64,000 bases of DNA from positions 11,256,501 through 11,320,500 of the forward strand of contig NC_063265.1 in NCBI RefSeq assembly GCF_019578655.1, in the 5' to 3' direction. This document shows positions 53,801 through 64,000 of the stretch, piece after piece; positions within the stretch are counted from its first letter, which is position 1; the number at the start of each line of letters is the position of its first letter. Under the pieces are notes generated by a model. It made no database searches, had not been told where the DNA came from, and saw only the letters and a list, made by a program, of their open reading frames with translations. This DNA comes from Ricinus communis (lineage: Eukaryota; Streptophyta; Magnoliopsida; Malpighiales; Euphorbiaceae). The position numbers were made by a program, and so were the translations under genes.

Positions 53801-56800
53801 AATTATTTGTGCACGGCAATGATAAAGTTGTAACACGAATTCTTCTTTGGCCATATACCGTGGTGTAAAGGAGGGCACACTAAACAACAATGCAAACAGT
53901 ATAAAGAATGATCAGTGAAATATCTTTACAATATATTGTAACATTATAAACCTCTATATTTCACCACTGAAACAACAAAATGTTGATTTTCTAATGCAGC
54001 AATTATAAGATTAAACTTCCACTTGAATTACAATATCAGGTCACTTCAATTGCTGCTTAACTGAAAGCAAAAGACCCACATGACAACATAATTGCAATTG
54101 CTGCAATTACAGAATCACTGTCTTACTTTAAAATCAGGGGCTAATAAGCAAATGGGATACAAAGAGTTACAAACAGTAGCAGACTGCAAGAAATAAACCT
54201 GAAAGGCACACTCGGAGCCATCCTGCAATTTATCATCATGTTTCAGTGTCACCATTATAGTTTTGTCACTATCTATCTGCAAAGAAAGAAAAGGTCATTT
54301 ATAAGCGGAATGATTGACAGTCATATATATATGATTAAATTAAGAATCCACATAAAGCAAAAAAAAAGAAATCAACAGAGAAATCAGCTTTCAAAAGATC
54401 AATGCAATACGTTTCTCTGAGATTCTTCACCCCATAGCTTACAATGGGGAAGAATTTTATGGAAGCTTTTTTGAGGTTCCATGCCTTCTGAATGTGAATC
54501 AAATTTTATTTAAAGCTCGATTTTAAAGGGAAAAAAAAGAAAAGAACACCAATAGAAGAATTTTTTACAATTCACTAGGCTATTGGAAAATTATGGCGAA
54601 ATAAGCTTCAACTATCACAGCAATAAAACTCAAGTATTTTGCAGAAAGAAATACAAACCCCAGGCAGATCAACATCTGTCGGAACCCGCTTGCAAAAGTT
54701 TCCATAGTATTGTTGAACTTGAATGCCCTACAAAGAAACAAGCCTAATCAACTTACAAGTTTTTGAAGACATAAAACCATTCAATTTATAACAGCTGGGA
54801 GAAAGAAATATTGAATATGAGTAATACCTGGCTGCATCTCACACGCATCACTGCCTCAAAACCTTGAGGCCTTGTGACATTCCATCTAAGATCATTGTAA
54901 AGCTTTGGAGGATCAGAAAGAGCTGAAAAGGGATAATAATAATACACCTGAAAGAAAAAGTAAACAATTAAATGTTGAAACCCGCAATACATAAATTGCC
55001 AAATAAGACCTTGGCAACCATTCAGCACAAGGATAGAATCACATAGACTGGATAATTGGGTGCAAATTCATTCTATTCCACAGTAGATAGTCATAACTAG
55101 AGGTAAGGCCCTCCTTGTCTAGCTTTGGGTCATTGACGGACGATACTCACATGAGTAAATCCCAATTCAAATGTAGGACCTACTACATGTGAGTATAGGT
55201 ACATGAAGACCTGGTCCAGGCAAGAATTCTCATAGTGCCATGTTAGTAGCAAATACAAGGATGCTCTACGGATTGGAGCCATATATGCTTGAGCAAATAT
55301 ACTTCAATAATAAGGAAAAGAAATGGTAATATGCTATACAAATATGCAACTTGAAAAAGATTAGCAACCTGAAGCAAGGAGACAGATATGCAGCGAGCAA
55401 TTCTTTTTTTCGGATGTAGGTTTAGGGGTTGGGAAAAGAAGGGAGGAGAAGAAAATGACACAAAAGTTTATCCTAGTTTCATGGACACCGATAAGAAAAG
55501 AAATTTCAAAATAAAAGGTAATGCCCTTCAATAACCCAAGTGCTGCACTAAAGTTGGAAACTGGAAGTCATATTTTTGGAAGGCCTCGAAATAGGCTACT
55601 AGATACTATGTAAAAGTATTTGCAAGGGATAGCTTTATCCTGTATAGATATTCTGGCTAACCAAAGAAACAGAAAGCTCAGCTACTCTGAACCCAGTGAA
55701 GCAGAAAACCATAATGAGACCAGAATAATTCTCTGTATTACGACAGCTAAATATCTAAAGTTTGATATCTGATCCCTGCAAAGTATAAATCCATTTTATG
55801 CTTTTCTGCAGATATGGATGTTCCCTCAGTCCCTGATATCAAAAAACCCATAAGAGGGGGGAGGGAGGGAGAATCCAGCTGCACTACTTTACATAAAGGG
55901 TTCAGAAATATAGTATGAACTTGAAATGGAGTTCTTGTACCATCCTGGTATGGCTTGCTAAAAAGAGCACCAAGTACGCATCAATCACTAAGAACTGATG
56001 TTTGATGTCCCTAATTGATTCAAAAATGAAAAGTTGAATCAATAAAGTAATAATGCATAATCATCATAAGCAACAAATGGGGTAAAAGAAAAGAAATATA
56101 CAGGTTTTAAATAATATCTAAGGCATATTACAATAGGAATTTTGACTAAATCATCATTATACTGCTGATGCAAAAGGAAGCAGCAAACAAAAAAGATAGA
56201 TCCAGGAGTAGTCCAGCACATTTTAACTTGCTTCCAAAGGGCTTGCCACCTCTAATTTGACTAGCGAAAAGATACTTAGATCCTCAATATGTCATGTTCT
56301 TTTCATAGCAGTTTCAAAGGACTACTAAAGATATTTTAATGGCACTTAGAGGCTAATAGTTGGCATCATAGCACAGAGGAAGCCACTTTGAAATCAAATA
56401 TTCAATTGATACCTGTCCTCCAGTCGTTTTAGGGATAACAGAGATAGAAGCAATGTCCACATATGTCTGGGTAGTGATAAATATGTCAACACAGACCTGG
56501 AACATGTACCAGAAAGAACTAGTAAATAAGGCTTAGATCAATCAAGCAAACAGGCTAAATACCTGCCACATATCTCTATCGATATCTAAATTATGTCCAT
56601 TTAATAGAGGGCAAAAGAGGATTAAAATGTCACCTGAGCCTCAGCAAATTCAATCGCCATTTCTTTCAAAGTTTTGTCTGCTGGTTGAAGTAATTTGTGG
56701 GCCTCCTAAACAACAGAACATTTAGTACCAAAACTATAAGGCTATGGTACTCCAAGAAACTAATTGCTTCTTCAGTAGTTAAGTTAACTATTGGTTGAAA

Positions 56801-59800
56801 ATAAGCAATGAAAACAAAAGAAAATGAAGCTAAGAGCAATTGGCATTAATAGAGAAAACACATAAGTTGAAGTACCCAAATTACATGCATAATTGCAAGT
56901 TTCCTATTTAGATACAATTATTGTATAAGCATTATTGCAGGTTTTCATTTTCATTCCCTTTTTCTTTCAATGGAGAAAAGAAAGGAACAGGTCACAGTCC
57001 AGAGCATCATCAAATGGCAAAATAAGCATATTAATGCAGCCAAGAAGAAACATAAAAATTTGTCAGAAATCTTCAGCCACCGCAAATGAGAGCAAAAGAA
57101 TATTATGCTAACCACAAAAGAAAAGGAAAGGAGACCTGACAATGCCATGGCATCACAAGCAGAGGGGCAAAGAAAAATAATGGAAGAAAGGAAATACTTG
57201 CTGCGTGCCTTTAAAAAGACTTATAAAATGTAAATAATGCACAAAGATCAAAGTATAAGTATGATTATGCCAAAGGCCCAGATTGCAGAGCACATAAAAG
57301 ATATTTCATACCTTCTCGCCAGCAGAAATGTTACTTCTCCCCTCAGCTTCTCTAGCAGAAAGTGCTCCAATACCAACCGATGGCAGCACTAGACACAAAC
57401 AATTCAGAAAAATAAATAAGTAAAAGGATAAGAACGTTCGCTAGATTGTCTCCATTTCCAAACACATTCATATAAGCCAACAGTAAAAGAGAAATGAGTT
57501 CTTGAGCATACCCGATTGAAATACCAAAAGCTTCCCTCCAGTGCTCTTCATTGCCAGGAAAGCTGCCTGAATTGGAGAAGAATTATCTAAGCACATATTT
57601 AAATATTTAAAACATGCCCATGTGAATTTGCAGACAATACGGTACTAAAATTCCTGAGGCTGACATGTAATCATCAAACTGGCAATAAAAGAGTACAAAA
57701 GAAAATGCAAAATTAGAAGCTTTTTTTCATCAAAAATAGAAAGTGGCAAGTCTTATTTAGTTCATATTTTACCAATTTGGTTTATCCCTAAGAACAGAAA
57801 CAAAATAAAGATAACAACTCGGAGACCATGATGACAACAGTTGCCTAAGAAATTTGGTCACAATAGATACAGTAAGAATCCTTTTGCTTATCATAAAGGA
57901 TCAGTATATAGAGCCCATGAGCAAGCAAACATCAAAGCACTGAAGTTGTCTCTTCTAGAACAATATTAACACGATTCCTTACCCATCTCTTATGAATTTT
58001 ATTGAAAACAAATCTTAATGATTTATTGGGGGGATAGCGAAAGGAACCAAAAGACAATCCATTTATTCTGAAGGATCGTGGATTAGCTCTACAAAACAAT
58101 ACTCTAGCTCTAGGACAGGGAGCACACTTGTACACCAATGCTCAGTCTCTTTTGTTCAAGACATGCTGATGATAACACCATATCTTCATCTATATATCCT
58201 CTCCAAAGATGTGTCATTTCAGATGACGAGCACCTTTATATAAAACCCAAGTTATGCACTTGGAAACATTCCCACCAAGTATTTTAGGTAATCTGTATGT
58301 GGTCAATCCACAATATATCTCTTGTGCCTTTTCAGATGACAAGCACCTTTGCATTAAGTCCAAGTTGTGCAGTAGAAAGTATGCCCACCATGTATCCAGG
58401 GCTTGTTTGGTCAACAGCTTTATAGGAATGAATGGATTGAAATTTTGAGATAGTTATAGGAATAAATTCCTAAAGTTGTGTTTGGTAGAATTACATTGGA
58501 ATAGGAACAAGAATATGAAATTTAAAGAAGCTCAAGTGGCAGCATTACAAAACAGATCAATCATGTTAAATACAGAAAGGGGAAGGAAAAGCATTCTATA
58601 AATGTTTCTTTCTTGAACAATGGAGCTACACAAGCCTTGCAGTTTACCTATCTACCTATGCACGTATAACTTTACCAAACTTGCATATAAGCTCAGATGG
58701 TGAAAGAGATTGATGTACAGTTTAAGTTCAACTAGAAAGTCTAATATCATAATAAGAAGAAAACAAAAATGATTGGCGAGATTGATGTTTTAATTTGCTA
58801 TTGAAGAAGAAATTAATTAACTGATGCAGAGATGTTTTATGAGGTTAAAGTTTGAGAACAATCACGTTAAGTTATAAAAGATTAATAGCAAGACTGCAGG
58901 AGTACAGGCAAAGAGAGATGGTGAGCAGAGAAAGAAGATGATGAGGATGAAAGATAATACTGAGTATGTGAATATCAGAGCTGTAGCTAGAGAGACATTC
59001 CAACCTCCCCCATAAAAAAACCCTGGAATATTTTAATTATATCATGTCTTCTATACTTGTTATTTCATCCAGTTTGCCAAACAACTCCAATTCTGGGAAT
59101 AAATATTCATTCCCATACCAATCCTATTAATCTTGATAACCAGACAAGCAATCTGGGTCATATTTGTTCAATTGCCTTACTATAAGAGATGAATAGGAAT
59201 TATCGAACTGGCAAATTATTTTCAAGTTATGAATGTATCTTTCTTTGACAATATCTTCTACATTTTCCCTTTAATCAGCCAGAAGTAATTCAAATCATCT
59301 GATAATTTAGGAGAATGAGGAGCCTAACATACCATAAAACTGAATTAGATATTTTGCATGTCATGTGGCAGCATGCACTTGAGACTGTAGTGTAAGTTTT
59401 ACGCAAGCACATTATACTTTATAAGAGAAATTCTATGTAGCGACAAACATTCAAGTGTAGAGAAGTCTTGGAACAGACAGGATAAAGTTTCATTCTGTTA
59501 AGCATACAATAGGAGACACATCTGTAATTACATGCCTCGTGCTAACTACAACATAAGCTGTTTAAAACTACAGTATCATCATACAGCAGCATACCTTGAT
59601 TGCAGCACCAAAGGCTGATTCAGCTGTTCTACTATTTTGAAACATGCTCGGAATGCTGTCCAGTAACAGCTCTAAATGTTGGCGGCACTAAATCCACATA
59701 ATAAACATAAACGATTAAACAAAATTGTGAATTCCTCAAAAAGTATTACCTGTTACTGACAAATGTTTTTCAAAACTAGTTCAATATCAATAGATTTACC

Positions 59801-62800
59801 ATGGTCCTAGAAGACATAAAAGTTTGAAAACTAACCTCAGAAATCGGAACAATGACATCAGTTTGTAGAGGAGTATAGACATCTTGTATATCAGGAACAA
59901 TAAGCATCAATGGCTGTACACATGTGCAAAAGCAAATTAGTTTCAAAAAATCTCATATTATCGTAGTGTTAGTGTTTGCATATATGGCATCCTTAACTCT
60001 GATAAAGCTAAAGTTTTTGGGATGATGGAAGATGAAACCAAGAGAACAATACTAAAGCAAACAAATAGTAAGAGTAAGGCAATGCTCATCTGGGATAAGT
60101 GCGTGCACATCAAATTATTAATGGAATTACTTCTGCATTAAATGCAAACATGAACGCGTGCAATTAAATTTCAACCAGATGACATAATTACTAAAACAAA
60201 AGAATACCTGCTGTAATGCACGTTTCAAATTGTAAAAATGAATTGTAGAATCAAACGTCCCAATTCCCACCATTGTCCTAGGTCCTTCCTGCAAAGAAAA
60301 TCATCAATGATTAGAATATAAAGCAAGCCTTCCCTGTTAGAACTCTATTGTTATGTGAGCCCTGAACTATGAGAAAATGCAAATTCTTGAGAATTGCATA
60401 GAGAGTAATTGAGCATGGGCAGTAGCAAGTCAGAAGATGCTTTTGTGATTGAATGTACAAATGCAAGCAACAGTCAACATAAAAACAGCACCCGTGCAAA
60501 GAAAATTCATCAATGATTAGAATAGATAACAAGCCTTCTCTTCTCTGTTAAAACTCTTTTGTTATGTGAGCCCTGAATTATGAGCAAATGCAAATTCTTG
60601 AGAATTGCAGAGAGAGTAACTGAGCATGGGTGATAGCAAGTCAGAAGATGCTTTTGTAATTGAATGTACAAATGCAAGCATCAGTCAACATAAAAACAGC
60701 ACCAGTGCATCCATTATAATATGGAGGAATGGAAACCAGAAGAGACTGGTGCACAGAGTTTCAAGAAAAAGTAGGAGAACTGACGTAAATCGTACCGGAA
60801 GGTCAGCGATGACTTGATTGATTGAACTGCAAGCTGCAGCAGTTGCACCAGTTTGTATGGCATTCATGGATACATCAATAAGGAAGAAATACACAACTGG
60901 CATGGGATCACGCACCTGGAACAGAATAAATATAGCAATGCATATCCAGTAATCCATACAATAATATAATGAGATAAGTTAGTGTAAACTGGATTTTTTC
61001 ACAAGAGTCCCAGAGAGAGAAAGATGCATGTGTAAAATGTATATAATTCTGCAGATGGTAAGAAGTAACAAACCATATACTCTTTTGTGGCAACAAATTC
61101 AACTGTTCCTCTGCATAGCTCAGGCCTTTCATCAGCATCTCTGCGCCTACCATCTGGTCCCAGATTACACTGGTAATCACGGGGGGTCTCATCCGTAAAT
61201 CCTATGTTAAAAGGGCAACGTAAAGTCAGCATCTTGTTTGCCGATACATTCAGGCAACATCATACAAGCAACTCGCAAGTGAACAAAAAAATAAAAAGCT
61301 AAATTTGCATAAAAGAGAATCTAGAGAACCTAATACATGTGACCATCAGAGGTTCCTTCAAACCATGGAATTTAGCTCATAGATGGCAGCTAAGTGTGAA
61401 ACCAAGGTGATGCCTTGATATACAAAAACCATTTTGCATAATTAGTAAAACAAGAACAAAGGGAAAGAATACATTCAATCCTAGTGGCATATAAACCATC
61501 TCAATTACTGCACCCTATTGCATATAAACCATAATTGTCAACACTTTAAGAGGAATCTGGAGAAATACAATGCTAAAAATACATGTATACTGACCACACA
61601 AATTACAGATGAATCGCTTTCCTTGATCAATGAACTTCATGAAAGGATTAATATAGCCTTTGCAACGAGAACACCGAACAGGACCACTTTCTCCAAAATC
61701 CACAACCTACAACCACATAGTATACTTTTTTAGTAAACAATCAGGGAGGAGTATAATTCGATAAGCAATCAACAAGAAAATGCAGAAATTATTGAAAAAG
61801 AAAAACCCATGGATTACCTGGATGGGCTCCTCAGATGGATGAGGAAGAGCAAAAGGTTGGACTAATAAAGCAAGCTGCATGCCAGATGTATTCACTAGAT
61901 CAACAGTGCACGGAATCTGCAAAATTAAATAACAAATTAATCAATAATCAAATAGCAAATGCCCTTACAAAAAACACTTCTCTATTTTGTAACACAATTA
62001 AATATTTGAGCAGTTGCCAATCTAGGAACGTTAAGAATTTACTGAACCTGATTGATTGTGCACCTCATGTAGCGTGGACTGCAATTTCCAGTGTCTCTAA
62101 CAATATAATCACTTGTAGCAGGCTTTAAAATAGCACCAAAAAAAAGTTAAGAGGAATCAAAAAGAATTACTCAAATGAATAACTTTGTAACAATATGCAA
62201 AACTGGGAGAGAGCTTGAGAAACAAAAAGGAGAACCGAAAAAGAAATATCATGCAGAAATAAATACCGGAGGTGGGTTAGCCTGATTTCCCTGACGAGTA
62301 TCATGCAGGGTTACAGAGGAACTTGGAATGGGCCGTGGAATTTGATTGGGATCAATCTTTGATAATCCAGCCATGGAACTTCCAGTTTGGCCAACCACAG
62401 GAGATATAGCAGTCATTTGGTTAGGTAGAGGTGGTGGTGGCGGCATTCTGAACATCCTAGGAGGTTGTGCAGAGCCAGGAATTGGTGGAGGTGCAACCAC
62501 CTAAAAGAACCCATCAGATATGCATAATAAAAAATTTCAGCAAGAAAGAGAAGAAGTGCACAGAAGAGCACCCTTGTGTATGCATTAGTATTAATGCAAT
62601 CTCAAATAAATATCACCCTACACTAAGAGAATTTTCAATGCAAGAGAAGTGCCAAAACAGGACCCTAGTAATCAAACTTGACGGAAGAGGAAAGCATTAA
62701 AAAGGTGCATAAAGTAATCTTTTGAGACTTACTGGTTGGTTTTGCATCTGTTGTTCAAAAGGAAAACCCATTGATTGAGACATCCCTTGAGGCGGCCCTG

Positions 62801-63578
62801 AAAATGGCATCCCTTGGGGTGGTGCTGAAGATGATGGTGTCCCTTGAAGTGATGCTGAAAATGGAGGCTGCTGTGGAGCATTCGTCCCCAGACTTCCTAC
62901 TAAAGGGCGCATGCTTGGCATTTGAGGAGGTGTCCGAGCTGCAGTCATTGTTGGTGGAGGACCCATTGCTGGTGGTTGTGGCACATTTGCAGATGGAGGA
63001 AACCGTGGACCACCAAGGAAAGGTGGTGCAGGTGGCCCATTATTCACTAAACCTCCTAATGAGGTTGAAGTAGGTAAAAATGAAGGTGCAGTAGAAGATG
63101 CAATAGGATTTGGACGAGCAGCAAATGGCGGTGCAACTGGTCCTTGAGATGGTGACCCAGAGGCAGGACCCAAGACTGGACCACCGCCTGCAGATGACGG
63201 AAATGATCCAGGAAGTGGTCTAGCCCCAAAAGGTGAAGGCTGGCTAAAAGGTGGTCCGGTAGGTCGACCTGGAGCCACATTAGGGGGCAATGTAGGTGGG
63301 GGGGATCCCGATAAAGGCACTGAAGGTCTAGGAACTGCACCAGGAGGCAGCTGACCTGGGCGAGACAATGGCGGTGAAGGGGCTGAGGAAGGAAATGGTG
63401 GAGGTTGACCAAATGGCGATGGTCTAGGAGCTGAATTAGGCATAAAATTGGGCCTGTTAAGGTTCAGATTTTGCAAATTATCAGATAACGAATTTGGATT
63501 CTGTTGATAATTAGGGTTATAATTAGATGGTGCAGGTGATTGTTGTCTAGGTGCCCCTGGAGGCACAGGAGCTGCCAT
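50859..63578 (-). CDS. SEC24: SEC24-like COPII coat protein (SEC24B/C type)
   Basis: Twenty-four exons give about 1,094 residues. In order they are 62733-63578, 62267-62500, 62048-62122, 61818-61916, 61595-61706, 61074-61201, 60796-60915, 60208-60288, 59836-59913, 59595-59687, 57512-57566, 57312-57388, 56634-56705, 56413-56496, 54828-54947, 54659-54727, 54199-54276, 53741-53879, 53286-53450, 52785-52930, 52523-52702, 52058-52146, 51897-51928 and 50859-50971. Residues 1-360 are Pro/Gln-rich. The zinc finger uses Cys430, Cys433, Cys452 and Cys455. The vWA-like trunk starts near 499 (VYFFLIDVS), followed by beta-sandwich, helical and gelsolin-like parts. SEC24 selects cargo for ER-derived COPII vesicles. 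The MAAPVPPGAP start and VRDPMPVVYFFLIDVSMNAI place it with plant SEC24B/C, not SEC24A. The start is the ATG at 63578. The intron at 52703-52784 is inferred to be GC-AG. Confidence 0.93.
51028..51455. repeat. Tandem duplication in the last SEC24 intron
   Basis: Sequence near 51028-51146 (GAGAATGGTGTATATACAGT and CCCATCACCTA) recurs near 51263-51402. The block at 51222-51266 recurs at 51407-51454. The copies are diverged and carry small insertions. The last intron spans 50972-51896. Confidence 0.8.
52703..52784 (-). other. Inferred GC-AG intron of the SEC24-like gene
   Basis: Exon 20 must end HDLDTQ and exon 21 must begin EGNESLIP to match the family and keep frame. On the minus strand the donor reads CAG|GCATGA, and the acceptor TTGGCAG|GAAGG. 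No GT donor near this point gives a continuous reading frame. GC-AG introns are a known minor class spliced by the major spliceosome. Confidence 0.7.
57567..59594 (-). other. Long SEC24 intron with repeats
   Basis: This 2-kb intron is the longest in the gene. It contains a roughly 120-bp direct duplication (near 58170-58270 and 58320-58400, sharing AGATGAC.AGCACCTTT). An apparent inverted-repeat element lies between GCTTGTTTGGT (58401) and its inverted near-copy, ACCAGACAAGC, ending at 59149. It looks like an insertion, but no clear target duplication was found. Confidence 0.45.
60291..60708. repeat. 205-bp tandem duplication in a SEC24 intron
   Basis: The segment from 60291 is repeated from 60496, and the copies run to about 60495 and 60708. 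They share long blocks such as TGTTATGTGAGCCCTGAA and GCAAGTCAGAAGATGCTTTT and differ at scattered sites. The duplication starts at the acceptor of exon 8; the extra copy reads TTTGCAC where the real acceptor reads TTTGCAG, so it lacks the AG. Confidence 0.9.
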
Positions 63579-64000
63579 TTTCAATTACCTTGAACCAACC
63601 AAAAGAAAAATCTGAAGTTTCTTATATCTCCAATCAACAGGATCACAGCTCCAAGACCTATACATAAAAGCCAATAAAACGAATATGTAAATTGCAAAGA
63701 GTATACAAAAATGTTCACATACCTTAATTAAAATGAATATATCCAAATTGAATTATAGGATAAAGCTGAACCTATCAATTAAAGTAAAAGCAAGAAATGA
63801 AAAGGCAGTACCAGGGATCAGAGAGAATTGGATCTATCAGTGCGTAATTGATTGATTAGAGGATTGGATCCGATTAGGGTTTTGGAGAGAGTAAAAGAAA
63901 TTATGAATTAGGGTTTTTGGGATCGGAGTAAGAAGATCCGATTTGGGACTTGGGCGAAAAACAGAGAGAGAATTGATAAGAAAGGCGGGCTTTTTAACGT
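63579..64000 (-). promoter_or_regulatory. SEC24 5' leader with telo-box motifs
   Basis: Upstream of the ATG on the minus strand lies a pyrimidine-rich sequence with AACCCTAA-type telo-box motifs near 63884 and 63908. A leader intron is plausible, with a donor CCTG|GTACTG near 63812 and an acceptor in the pyrimidine-rich stretch near 63614. That splice is inference. The window ends within the leader or promoter. Confidence 0.5.

Overview
The window is nuclear DNA of a flowering plant. The long AT-rich intergenic stretches, GT-AG introns and plant-specific proteins (plant WNK kinase, plastid DUF1517 protein, DUF868 and DUF2358 proteins, guanosine deaminase, plant SEC24B/C-type coat protein) point to a eudicot. 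The protein sequences look like those of Malpighiales such as Euphorbiaceae (castor bean is possible), but this is an impression from memory. There are no bacterial or viral genes, no CRISPR and no complete tRNA or rRNA.

Layout. Bases 1-4,800 are very AT-rich and repetitive: a 65-bp-period minisatellite (about 600-1,100), then a tandemly repeated module of about 1.4 kb marked by GC-rich palindromes (about 1,740-4,700). An eight-exon DUF2358/NTF2-like gene runs at 5,073-7,772 (+). A Stowaway-like MITE lies at 8,931-9,265, an intronless DUF868 gene at 9,709-10,728 (-) and an intronless EF-hand gene at 13,321-13,713 (-). From 13.7 to 29.5 kb no gene is visible. This stretch holds microsatellites, MITE-like inverted repeats and a 3.1-kb solo LTR (21,200-24,323) with a perfect 5-bp target duplication and an internal 108-bp tandem repeat.

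The right half is gene-rich: a WNK kinase (29,564-32,635, +), a decayed duplicate of the next gene (35.6-37.2 kb), a six-exon DUF1517 plastid protein (38,314-42,002, -), ribosomal protein S24 (42,885-44,639, +), guanosine deaminase (46,679-48,810, +) and a 24-exon SEC24B/C-like COPII coat gene (50,859-63,578, -). The DUF1517 gene and RPS24 diverge from one 0.88-kb region that carries telo-box and site II motifs.

The genes do not form one pathway. They are housekeeping or signalling genes: translation, ER export, purine catabolism, kinase and calcium signalling, plastid function. No undescribed biological system is evident. The most unusual items are the palindrome-punctuated AT-rich tandem array, the solo LTR with its internal tandem repeat, the DUF1517 pseudogene, the inferred GC-AG intron in SEC24, and the EF-hand protein with an atypical second loop. 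Exon boundaries were set by hand from splice consensus, frame continuity and family similarity. Every listed junction keeps frame, but no transcript evidence was available.
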